Assembly (NCBI GenBank): GCA_018268415.1
Contig: JAFDWO010000082.1
Span: 1 to 39,083, forward strand
Direction of reading: 5' to 3'
Length of the DNA stretch: 39,083 nucleotides
Source: Actinomycetota bacterium
Lineage (GTDB): Bacteria; Actinomycetota; Thermoleophilia; Solirubrobacterales; 70-9
Shown here: positions 32,500-39,083 of the stretch, piece by piece
Layout: the number at the start of each line of letters is the position of its first letter
Numbering within the stretch: the first letter of the stretch is position 1
Notes under the pieces: model-generated
What the model was told of the DNA's origin: nothing
What the model saw: only the letters and a program-made list of their open reading frames with translations
Databases searched by the model: none
Translations under genes and position numbers: made by a program

Positions 32500-32623
32500 C
32501 AGGGCGCGGTCTAACCGAGCAGTTCAAGGAAGCACGGAGCGACGCGAGGGGAGCGCACACCAGTGCGTGAACCGAAGCGGAGCGGCCGAAGACGTCGAAA
32601 TGCGCCGGTTAGAGCGCGCCCTG
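32500..32623. other. Structured intergenic element B (18-bp outer stem)
   Basis: CAGGGCGCGGTCTAACCG (32500-32517) pairs with 32606-32623 at 17 of 18 positions. The right arm contains the last codons of the zinc-ribbon gene. The 88-base interior holds GCACACCAGTGCGTGAACCG followed by AAGCGG, close to the inner motif of element A (4176-4200), and a shared CAAGGAA. It may terminate both convergent genes. Confidence 0.55.
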
Positions 32624-32872
32624 CCGGAGACCGCAGTAGGGGCAGTCGCTCACGTCGATGCCGATCAGCTGATCGCAGCGGCGGCAGGCGCGCAGGTTTT
32701 CCGGACTGCGCGGCAGGGACGACGCGGACGGGGCCAGGGGGAGGACCATCGCGACCGGGAACATCTCCTCGCCGGTCTCGCGGTCGCGGTAGATCTGGCC
32801 GGGTTCCGCCGGGGCGATCGCCTCGCGGCCGGAGGCCGGGGCACGCATGCGGTAGAGCTGCTTGCTGTTCAT
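32609..32872 (-). CDS. Small zinc-ribbon protein
   Basis: An 87-residue protein. The N-terminal half (NSKQLYRMRAPASGREAIAP, then QIYRDRETGEEMFPVAMVLP) is soluble and unassigned. The C-terminus is a CxxC-x(n)-CxxC zinc ribbon: CRRCDQLIGIDVSDCPYCG. Such ribbons often mediate protein or nucleic-acid contacts. ATG 32872 lies 8 bases after TAGTCT on the minus strand. It shares a 33-base divergent promoter region with the glycosyltransferase. Function unknown. Confidence 0.72.
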   Translation of the reverse strand: MNSKQLYRMRAPASGREAIAPAEPGQIYRDRETGEEMFPVAMVLPLAPSASSLPRSPENLRACRRCDQLIGIDVSDCPYCGLRQGAL

Positions 32873-32880
32873 CGCCGCAC

Positions 32881-32886
32881 AGACTA
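32881..32886 (-). promoter_or_regulatory. -10 box (TAGTCT) for the zinc-ribbon gene
   Basis: TAGTCT on the minus strand ends 8 bases before ATG 32872. On the plus strand the overlapping TATTAG (32885-32890) may serve the glycosyltransferase, so the two promoters would compete. Confidence 0.4.
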
Positions 32887-32905
32887 TTAGCTTGGGCGGA
32901 ACGAC

Positions 32906-34252
32906 ATGCGCGTCCTGATCTTCCACGGCTACATGCTGCGCGGGACCGGCAGCAACATCTACAACGTCAACCTGGCGCCGGCCCTGGCGCGCCTCGGCCA
33001 CGAGGTGCACCTGCTCTGCCAGGACCGCGAGGTGCGGATCCCCGGCGTCGAGATCCACAACCCGGACATCGGTGGCCTCCTGCCGGTCTACGTGAAAGAC
33101 CCGTACCCGGGCTTCGCGGTGAAGAGCTTCGACGAGCTGACCGCAGCCGAGCTCGACCGCTATCTCGACGCCAACGTCGCCGCCGTGCGGGAGGTCGCCG
33201 ACCGGGTGGGGGGGATCGACGCCGCGCTGGCCAACCACCTGGTGATGGGCCCGGCGATCCTCGCCCGCGCCGAAGTCGCCCCGTTCGCCGCGAAGATCCA
33301 CGGCTCGGCGCTCGAGTACACGGTCAAGCCGCATCCGCGCTTCCTTCCCTATGCCTACGAGGGGATGGAGGCGGCCCGCGGTGTGCTGGTCGGCTCGGCC
33401 CACACCGGCGAATCGCTCTGGGCGGCGTTGCCCGACCTTCCCGACCTTCGTGAGAAGACCCGGCTCGGCCCGCCCGGCGTCGACGTCGGGGAGTTCGCCC
33501 CGGGCGACGCGGGCCGCGATCCGGTGGTCACCTTCGTCGGCAAGCTGATCGTCTCCAAGGGGGTCGACCTGCTGCTCGCCGCCTGGCCGCTGGTCCGCGC
33601 CAGGCATCCGCGGGTGCGGCTGCAGGTCGCCGGCTTCGGTGCCTACGAGGAGGGGCTCCGGCGCCTGCAAACGGCGCTCGACCGTGGTGATCTCGGGGAC
33701 GCGCGCGCCGTCGCCGCGGCGGGATGGGCGCTGGAGGGTGGCGAGGAGAAGCCGCTGTCGATCCTCTCCGCCTTCCTCGCCGACCCGCCCCCCGGTTACG
33801 CCGATGCCGCCCGTGCCGCCGCCGGATCGGTCGAGTGGCTCGGCCGGCTCGAGCACGACGAGGTGGCGCGGCTCCTGCCCGGTGCCCAGGTCCTGGTCAT
33901 GCCGAGCACCTTCCCCGAGGCCTTCGGGATGGTCGCGGTCGAGGCCGCCGCCTGTGGCACGCTGCCGGTCTCAGCCGGCCACTCGGGGATGCGCGAGGTC
34001 TCCCGCCGCCTCGCCGCCGATCTCCCGGAGGATGCCGCCCCACTCACGTCCTTCCCGGTCGAGCCCGGCGCGGTGGAGGCGATCGCCGACCGGCTCGGGC
34101 GCTGGTTCGATCTCCCCGAGACAACCCGAGCGGAGGCCCGCGCAGCGCTGGTCGGAACGGTCGCGCGACTCTGGAGCTGGGAGGGGGTAGCCCGCGGCGT
34201 GCTTGACGCCGCGGCCGGAAACCTAGGTGGACTGCCGGTCCCGGCCCCCTAG
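32906..34252 (+). CDS. Family 4 glycosyltransferase
   Basis: A 448-residue GT-B glycosyltransferase. The N-terminal domain begins VLIFHGYMLRGTGSNIYNVN (sugar-acceptor loop). The C-terminal domain has DPVVTFVGKLIVSKGVDLLL, EWLGRLEHDEVARLLPGAQV and the nucleotide-sugar EX7E motif PEAFGMVAVEAAACGTLPVS. An insert of about 40 residues (GEEKPLSILSAFLADPPPGY) sits between the nucleotide-binding strands. No signal peptide is present. The acceptor is unknown; the neighbouring glycosidase hints at cytoplasmic oligosaccharide metabolism. The ATG follows a weak GGGCGGA. Confidence 0.87.
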   Translation: MRVLIFHGYMLRGTGSNIYNVNLAPALARLGHEVHLLCQDREVRIPGVEIHNPDIGGLLPVYVKDPYPGFAVKSFDELTAAELDRYLDANVAAVREVADRVGGIDAALANHLVMGPAILARAEVAPFAAKIHGSALEYTVKPHPRFLPYAYEGMEAARGVLVGSAHTGESLWAALPDLPDLREKTRLGPPGVDVGEFAPGDAGRDPVVTFVGKLIVSKGVDLLLAAWPLVRARHPRVRLQVAGFGAYEEGLRRLQTALDRGDLGDARAVAAAGWALEGGEEKPLSILSAFLADPPPGYADAARAAAGSVEWLGRLEHDEVARLLPGAQVLVMPSTFPEAFGMVAVEAAACGTLPVSAGHSGMREVSRRLAADLPEDAAPLTSFPVEPGAVEAIADRLGRWFDLPETTRAEARAALVGTVARLWSWEGVARGVLDAAAGNLGGLPVPAP

Positions 34253-34299
34253 TGCCGAGCGTCATTTAGATGGGAACGCGTCCCGCCGCCGCGCGTCAA

Positions 34300-34305
34300 T
34301 AGAAT
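34300..34305 (+). promoter_or_regulatory. -10 box (TAGAAT) for the cytochrome oxidase operon
   Basis: TAGAAT ends 8 bases before the GTG start of subunit II at 34314. No Shine-Dalgarno sequence is seen. Confidence 0.4.
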
Positions 34306-34313
34306 GCCGCGCG

Positions 34314-35111
34314 GTGTTCACGAACCGCCTCCCGATAGCCAAATTGGCCGGTGCCGTTGTCGCGCTCTCGGCCGTGATTGCGGCGGTGATGTTGTCGATC
34401 AACTGGAACGGCGCCGAGGACTCCACGGCCGCCCCGAAGATCGACGATCTGCTGAACATCATGATCGTCGTCTCCTCGGTCATCTTCGCAATCGTCGTCG
34501 TCGCGCTGGCCTACGCGCTGATCGCCTTCCGGGCGAAACCGGGCGACGAGTCGGACGGCGAGCCGATCCACGGCAACACCCGCCTGGAGATCGCCTGGAC
34601 CGTGATCCCGACGATCATCGTTCTCTTCGCCGGTGGCTGGAGCTGGAAAGTCCTGAACGAAATCGAAGAAACGAACCCCAGGCACCTGACCGTCGACGTC
34701 TTCTCCCAGCAATTTGCCTGGTCGTTCGCCTACCCGGGCAAAGAATATGCCTACTCCCAGGGAGTTCTTCACGTCCCGGTGAACCGGCAGATCGTCTTCA
34801 AAATGCACTCCCAGGACGTCATCCACTCGTTCTGGGTGCCCCAGTGGCGGATCAAGAAAGACAACGTCCCCGGCATCACTACCACCGCGATCGTGACGCC
34901 GACCAAGACCGGGACCTACCAGCTGATCTGCACCGAGCTTTGCGGCTTCGGCCACTCGACGATGCGCGCCAAAATCATCGTCCAGTCGGAGTCCGCCTTT
35001 GAAAAATGGGTCGGAGGCCTGAAAGAAAAAGTCCCCACCCCGATGATGGTGTCGGTGAAACAGGACACGGAGACCAATCCGGAACCGCTCGAACGGGTGG
35101 AAGCGGAATAA
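34314..35111 (+). CDS. ctaC: Cytochrome c oxidase subunit II
   Basis: A 265-residue subunit II, which takes electrons from cytochrome c. Two membrane helices (about 12-30 and 46-68) precede the periplasm-side cupredoxin domain with the binuclear CuA site: His171 (DVIHSFWVPQW), then CTELCGFGHSTM with Cys206, Glu208, Cys210, His214 and Met217. All CuA ligands are present. There is no lipobox and no fused cytochrome c domain. GTG 34314 is set by the -10 box; a longer frame from 34227 includes promoter DNA. GAA codons predominate. It is the first gene of the oxidase operon. Confidence 0.93.
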   Translation: MFTNRLPIAKLAGAVVALSAVIAAVMLSINWNGAEDSTAAPKIDDLLNIMIVVSSVIFAIVVVALAYALIAFRAKPGDESDGEPIHGNTRLEIAWTVIPTIIVLFAGGWSWKVLNEIEETNPRHLTVDVFSQQFAWSFAYPGKEYAYSQGVLHVPVNRQIVFKMHSQDVIHSFWVPQWRIKKDNVPGITTTAIVTPTKTGTYQLICTELCGFGHSTMRAKIIVQSESAFEKWVGGLKEKVPTPMMVSVKQDTETNPEPLERVEAE

Positions 35112-35125
35112 TGGAGGCGAAGTAG

Positions 35126-37027
35126 ATGGTTGCAGCGTTCACTCGACCCGGCTGGTATCGCGCGGTGCTCTGCACGGTCCTCGCCGCCGCATTCGGCGTT
35201 GGCCTCGTGGTCCTGCTGCGCTCCATCTCAGGCCTCTCCGCCTTCCAGAGCGAACAGGCGGGGTACCCGCAGGTCGTCGTGCCGCTGATCCTCGCGCCGC
35301 TCGGCTTCCTGCTCGGCATCGGCTGCTTCGACTATTGGTTGCGCTGGGGCTTCGGCCTGCCGACGATCCCGGACGACCATTCGTCGCACGGCGCCTACAG
35401 CTGGAAGGACTACTTCAAGGTCAATACCGACCACAAGGTGATCGGCGTCCAGTACGTCGTCACCTCGTTCATCTTCTTCCTGATCGGCGGCCTGCTGGCG
35501 ATGCTGATCCGGGCCGAGCTCGCCCAACCGGGCACGCAGATCGTCGGCGCCTCGACGTTCAACAGCCTCTTCTCGACGCACGCGGTGCTGATGATCTTCG
35601 TCTTCATCATCCCGATGTTCGCCGGTATGGCCAACTACGTGCTGCCGCTGATGATCGGCGCACCGGACATGGCGTTCCCGCGCCTCAACGCGCTCAGCTA
35701 CTGGATGCTGCCGCTGGCCGGGATCATGTTCCTCGCCTCCTTCCTGGCCCCCGGCGGCGCCTTCGACGCCGGCTGGACCGGTTACGCACCGCTCTCGACG
35801 AGCGCGCCACTCGGACAGTCGTTCTTCAATATCGGCGTCCAGTTCGCCGGCTTCTCATCGATCTTCACGGCGCTCAACTTCCTCGTCACGATCGTCACCA
35901 TGCGCGCGCCAGGGATGACCTTCTGGCGGATGCCGCTGCTGGTCTGGGCGAACCTCTCGACCTCGCTGCTGGTCGTCGCCGCGACGCCGTTCATCTCGGG
36001 CGCCCAGTTCATGGTCCTGCTCGATCGCATCCTGCACACGAACTTCTTCCAGTTCGGCGCCGGTGGCGACGTGATCAGCTACCAGCACATCTTCTGGTTC
36101 TACTCCCACCCGGCGGTCTACATCATGATCCTGCCGGGGTTCGGGATCATCTCCGAGGTCATCTCGGTGCACGCCCGGAAACCCATTTTCGGCTACCGCC
36201 TGATGGCGCTGGCGCTGATCGGGATCGTCGTGCTCAGCTACTCGGTCTGGGCGCACCACATGTTCGTCGCGGGCATGTTCTCGTGGCTGCGCGTGCCGAT
36301 GATGCTGACCACGCTGCTGATCGCGGTGCCGACCGGGATCAAGATCTTCTCCTGGCTCGGAACCCTCTATTTCGGCAAGATCCACACGAAATCGACGGCG
36401 ATGCTGTTCGCGCTGGCGATGATCGTGACCTTCACGATCGGCGGGATCTCGGGCGTCATGCTCGGCATGGTGCCGTTCGACATCCACGTCTCCGACACGT
36501 ACTTCATCGTCGCCCACATCCACTTCGTCCTCTTCGGCGGTTCGGTCTTCACGATCTTCGCCGGCCTCTACCACTGGTTCCCGAAGATGACCGGGCGGAT
36601 GTACGACGAGCGGCTCGGGCGCATCCACTTCTGGGGCACCCTGATCGGCACCTGGGGCACCTTCATCCCGATGCACTGGGTCGGTATGGACGGCATGCCC
36701 CGACGGGTCGCCGACTATGCGAGCCAGTTCGGCGACTGGAACCTTCTGATCAGCTGCTTCGCCTTCCTGCTCGGGGCGGTCCAGCTCATCTTCGTCTACA
36801 ACATGATCGTCTCCTGGCGGTTCGGGCCCAAGGCGCCCGACAACCCCTGGGGCGGCAAGTCGATCGAGTGGCTGGTCTCCTCGCCCCCGTCGGTCTTCAA
36901 CTTCGACGAGATTCCGCGGGTCGTCGGCGGGCCGTACGAGTACGGCATCCCGGGTGCCCGGCACGCGATCATGCCGGGCGAAGGCGCCGAGGTCCCGGCT
37001 ACCCAGCAGACCGTGGTGGGCTCGTGA
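35126..37027 (+). CDS. ctaD: Cytochrome c oxidase subunit I, A2 type
   Basis: A 633-residue heme-copper oxidase core. About 95 residues precede the usual start (WKDYFKVNTDHKVIGVQYVV) and include two extra hydrophobic helices. Metal ligands: heme a His in FSTHAVLMIF, CuB His328 in FYSHPAVYIM cross-linked to Tyr332, the His pair in WAHHMFVAGM, and heme ligands in VAHIHFVLFGG. The D-channel Glu (HPEVY) is Ala330, and YSHPAVY matches the YSHPXVY signature of A2-type enzymes. K-channel Lys is in PTGIKIFSW. The stop overlaps the next gene by GTGA. Confidence 0.94.
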   Translation: MVAAFTRPGWYRAVLCTVLAAAFGVGLVVLLRSISGLSAFQSEQAGYPQVVVPLILAPLGFLLGIGCFDYWLRWGFGLPTIPDDHSSHGAYSWKDYFKVNTDHKVIGVQYVVTSFIFFLIGGLLAMLIRAELAQPGTQIVGASTFNSLFSTHAVLMIFVFIIPMFAGMANYVLPLMIGAPDMAFPRLNALSYWMLPLAGIMFLASFLAPGGAFDAGWTGYAPLSTSAPLGQSFFNIGVQFAGFSSIFTALNFLVTIVTMRAPGMTFWRMPLLVWANLSTSLLVVAATPFISGAQFMVLLDRILHTNFFQFGAGGDVISYQHIFWFYSHPAVYIMILPGFGIISEVISVHARKPIFGYRLMALALIGIVVLSYSVWAHHMFVAGMFSWLRVPMMLTTLLIAVPTGIKIFSWLGTLYFGKIHTKSTAMLFALAMIVTFTIGGISGVMLGMVPFDIHVSDTYFIVAHIHFVLFGGSVFTIFAGLYHWFPKMTGRMYDERLGRIHFWGTLIGTWGTFIPMHWVGMDGMPRRVADYASQFGDWNLLISCFAFLLGAVQLIFVYNMIVSWRFGPKAPDNPWGGKSIEWLVSSPPSVFNFDEIPRVVGGPYEYGIPGARHAIMPGEGAEVPATQQTVVGS

Positions 37028-37917
37028 GCGACGCCATCGCTGCCGTCGAGAGGCGCCCGCTGCTCGTCTTCCTCAACGAGGTTGCGGGCGGTCGCAAGCT
37101 GCTGCAGGCCGTGCTCGAGCGCACAGGGCAGGGCACCGTGTCCCAGGTGATCGTGGCGGCGCCGCAGAACCAGCCGACGATCGGTACGCGGATCGCGCGC
37201 GACGACCTCTACGCGTCGGCCCGCGCCCGGGTCGAGGTGACGATGTCGGTGTTCGCCGCGTTCGGGATCGATTCGGTCGGCGAGGTGCTCGATCCGGCAC
37301 CGAACCTGGCGCTCGGCGACGCGATCCGGGCCAACCGGCCGTCCGAGGTGCTCTTTTCGGCTCTCTATGACACCCGTTTCGGCTTCGCCCGCAAGGACCT
37401 GGTCGAGGTCTGCCGCGAGATCGCCGAGCCGGAGGCGAGGTTCACCCACGTTCCGGTGCGGGTCGAAGAAGACGCGATCCGCCTCGACCTCAGCCACGTG
37501 CTGGTGGTCGCCACGAAGACCGTCCACGCCGCCGACCTGGTGGAGCGCCTCAAGGAGCGCGCCGCGGGCCGTCCGCATCGGTACACGATCATCTGCCCGC
37601 GTAGCCAGGAGGTTCCCGAGGAGCAGGTCATCCGCGATCTGGCTGCCACCTTGGCCGACCTCTACCGGGTCGACGTCGACGCGACCGGCTTGCCGATCTC
37701 GAGCGACGAACCCTTCGAAGCGGTGCGCAACGCGATCGAGCACTACCGCGTCGACGAGATCTTGATCTCGACCTTCGCCGGCGAGGAATCCCGCTGGCTG
37801 CAGAGTGACCTGCTCGGCCGGGTCCGCGAGATCACCGACAAGCCGGTCAGCCACGTCGAGTCTGGTCGCGCCCCCGCGGCGTTCGCCTCGGTCGTGGCAG
37901 AGGGAGGTGAGCACTGA
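37024..37917 (+). CDS. Unknown two-domain, universal-stress-like protein in the oxidase operon
   Basis: A 297-residue soluble protein I cannot name. It seems to be two tandem alpha/beta domains of Rossmann or universal-stress type: RPLLVFLNEVAGGRKLLQAV to EVLFSALYDTRFGFARKDLV (about 10-130), then SHVLVVATKTVHAADLVERL to VDEILISTFAGEESRWLQSD and DKPVSHVESG (about 150-285). The two halves share the order strand, helix, 'a.r..d..yas/yr' and late 'vdeilIs/seVLFSaly'. No glycine-rich ATP loop is obvious. It overlaps coxI (GTGA) and subunit III (ATGA), so it is tightly coupled to oxidase production. Confidence 0.65.
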   Translation: MSDAIAAVERRPLLVFLNEVAGGRKLLQAVLERTGQGTVSQVIVAAPQNQPTIGTRIARDDLYASARARVEVTMSVFAAFGIDSVGEVLDPAPNLALGDAIRANRPSEVLFSALYDTRFGFARKDLVEVCREIAEPEARFTHVPVRVEEDAIRLDLSHVLVVATKTVHAADLVERLKERAAGRPHRYTIICPRSQEVPEEQVIRDLAATLADLYRVDVDATGLPISSDEPFEAVRNAIEHYRVDEILISTFAGEESRWLQSDLLGRVREITDKPVSHVESGRAPAAFASVVAEGGEH

Positions 37918-38558
37918 TGGAGAGCGCGTCCGTACCGCTTCCGCACGGCGCCGGCGGGCATGCCGCCGAGCACGAGCACCACGGCCCCCCGGCCGCGAAC
38001 CAGAGTTCGCGGATCGACCGTCAGGTGCTCGGGATCCTGATTTTCATCATCTCCGAGGTGATGCTCTTCGGGTCGTTCTTCGCGTCCTACTTCTTCCTGC
38101 GCGTGGTCGTGAACCCAGCGGCCTGGCCGCCGCATCCGTTCGAACTGCCGGTTGCGGTCGCCGGGATGAACACCGCGATCCTGGTGTCGTCGAGCTTCAC
38201 GATCCATTACGCCCTGGAGGGCATCCGCAAGGGCAACAAACAGGCGATGAAACTCGGCCTGGCCCTGACCTGGATCCTCGGCATGACCTTCCTCTTCGTG
38301 CAGATCAACGAGTACGTGCACATCGGGTTCAGCGCTCGCACCGAGGCCTTCGGGACGATCTTCTACTCGCTGACCGGCCTGCACGGCGCCCACGTCTTCC
38401 TCGGGCTGACGCTGCTCACGGCCGCGACGATCCGCGCCTTCCGCGGCCACTTCGACAAGGAGCCGGAGAAGCACCTCGGGGTCGAGGTCCCCGGGATCTA
38501 CTGGCACTTCGTCGACATCATGTGGATCATCGTCTTCGCGACCGTCTACATCCTTTAG
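37917..38558 (+). CDS. ctaE: Cytochrome c oxidase subunit III
   Basis: A 213-residue subunit III with five predicted helices, the short form common with A-type oxidases of this kind. A His-rich N-terminus (LPHGAGGHAAEHEHHGPP) is followed by the family motifs LGILIFIISEVMLFGSFFAS, a central ALEGIRKGNKQAMKLGLALT, GTIFYSLTGLHGAHVFLGLT and the end PGIYWHFVDIMWIIVFATVY. The ATG overlaps the TGA of the preceding gene. The His-rich start is unusual but has no known role. Confidence 0.93.
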   Translation: MESASVPLPHGAGGHAAEHEHHGPPAANQSSRIDRQVLGILIFIISEVMLFGSFFASYFFLRVVVNPAAWPPHPFELPVAVAGMNTAILVSSSFTIHYALEGIRKGNKQAMKLGLALTWILGMTFLFVQINEYVHIGFSARTEAFGTIFYSLTGLHGAHVFLGLTLLTAATIRAFRGHFDKEPEKHLGVEVPGIYWHFVDIMWIIVFATVYIL

Positions 38559-38616
38559 CGGCGTCTCAGGTGCTGGTCGACTCGCGGTCGGTCGCGCCGC
38601 GGGAGGGGTGGGGCCG

Positions 38617-38832
38617 ATGAACTACAACGAGGCCGCGGTCTTCAAATGGGTGATCATTGTCGCCATCGCGGGCGCCACCGTGGTCGGCCTGACGCTGCTG
38701 ACCCGCCCCCTGGTCGGCGCCCTCTGGGGCTTGGTCCTGGTGATCGCCGGTTGTGTCTACGGCTTTCGCTGGAGTCGCGACTGGTGGCGTAACTCCCGCA
38801 ATCGCCCCGGCGGTCCCGACTACAAGCCCTGA
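38617..38832 (+). CDS. Small two-helix membrane protein, possible oxidase subunit IV
   Basis: A 71-residue protein with two hydrophobic helices (about 8-28 and 31-50) and a polar, basic tail (WSRDWWRNSRNRPGGPDYKP). It follows subunit III by 58 bases. A GGGAGGGG ribosome site (38601-38608) lies 8 bases before ATG 38617; the GTG at 38608 is inside that site and is less likely. Its place and size suggest a subunit IV-like or assembly protein, but no diagnostic motif is seen. Confidence 0.65.
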   Translation: MNYNEAAVFKWVIIVAIAGATVVGLTLLTRPLVGALWGLVLVIAGCVYGFRWSRDWWRNSRNRPGGPDYKP

Positions 38833-39083
38833 GTGGACGGGCCGCCCCTCGAGCGCGTTCGCATTTAGCCCTAACCGATCCGGCAAAGTCGAACGCTCGG
38901 GAAAGGCCCCGGCCGCCTCAAGCTGTCGCCCCTTGCGGAAAGGGACGGGCCGTCTCGTCCACGGCCCTGGCAGGCTGTGGCCGTGGCCGAGACGGCCGAG
39001 GGTGCGGGGAGCGGGCGGCGGAAGCACGAAAGGCCCCTCGCGGGAGGATGCGGGCGAGTGAGGCGGATCCCTCACGTGATGGA
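38833..39083. repeat. Repeat copy 3, cut by the window end
   Basis: After an imperfect inverted repeat (CGAGCG..TTCG near 38850 with CGAACGCTCG near 38890) come one AGCTGTCGCCC subunit (38921-38931) and the core hairpin (38948-38966/38979-38997). The conserved flank then runs to the edge. 38942-39020 matches 29410-29488 with very few differences. It lies 3' to the oxidase operon, as the other copies lie at gene ends. Confidence 0.75.

Noticed and set aside
35335..37917. An 860-codon frame through the subunit I gene
   Set aside because: The first part is an Arg-rich shadow of subunit I. Only the part from GTG 37024 is a credible protein.

Overview
The window is chromosomal DNA from a very GC-rich bacterium, most likely a deep-branching member of the Actinomycetota (Thermoleophilia-like; this placement is an inference). 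Supporting signs are the very high third-position GC, a GuaB3-type IMP dehydrogenase paralogue next to guaA, the cytochrome oxidase layout, overlapping GTGA/ATGA gene junctions, and many start codons lying 6-12 bases after a TANNNT -10 box with no Shine-Dalgarno sequence. No phage, IS, tRNA, rRNA or CRISPR locus is visible. The genes are mostly housekeeping; the unusual material is in the intergenic DNA.

Layout. 1-547 is repeat-rich non-coding DNA next to a possible 49-residue membrane protein on the minus strand. 717-4075 is an overlapping operon of a Roadblock-like protein, a small unknown protein and the TldD/TldE protease pair. 4376-11072 carries HU, pyrF, a LysM protein, a D,D-carboxypeptidase, a PfkB sugar kinase, guaB3 and guaA. 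lgt and a CobW-type metallochaperone GTPase run leftward from 11107 to 13200. Divergent from the GTPase is a metal-uptake operon, znuA-znuC-znuB-znuB2-zur (13361-17410). Two related palindromes in the shared promoter probably bind Zur. 17943-22572 is rplM-rpsI-glmM-glmS, which joins ribosomal protein genes to UDP-GlcNAc precursor synthesis. It is followed by a DUF3352-like lipoprotein, the NAD(P)HX repair enzyme, a CBS-domain protein, alanine racemase, a CCA-adding-type nucleotidyltransferase and IF-1 (22628-29150). 29151-30416 is a 1.27-kb convergent spacer packed with repeats and hairpins. Beyond it lie a GH63-like glycosidase, an unknown secreted protein, a zinc-ribbon protein and a GT4 glycosyltransferase. 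The window ends with an aa3-type oxidase operon: subunit II, an A2-type subunit I, an unknown two-domain protein, subunit III and a small membrane protein. A further repeat copy closes the window.

Most interesting: (1) an interspersed non-coding repeat family, found near 180-540, 29280-29560 and 38880-39083 with a related partial copy at 17437-17760. Its core hairpin shows compensatory base changes between copies. (2) A 26-bp repeat that flanks long, perfect, sequence-unique hairpins. (3) Two elements that share an inner motif inside gene-specific outer stems (4087-4276 and 32500-32623). (4) A terminator-like hairpin with a T7 tract just before the rplM start codon. (5) An ABC ATPase gene with no standard start codon in a plausible position. 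(6) A strong GAA-over-GAG preference in genes for exported proteins.
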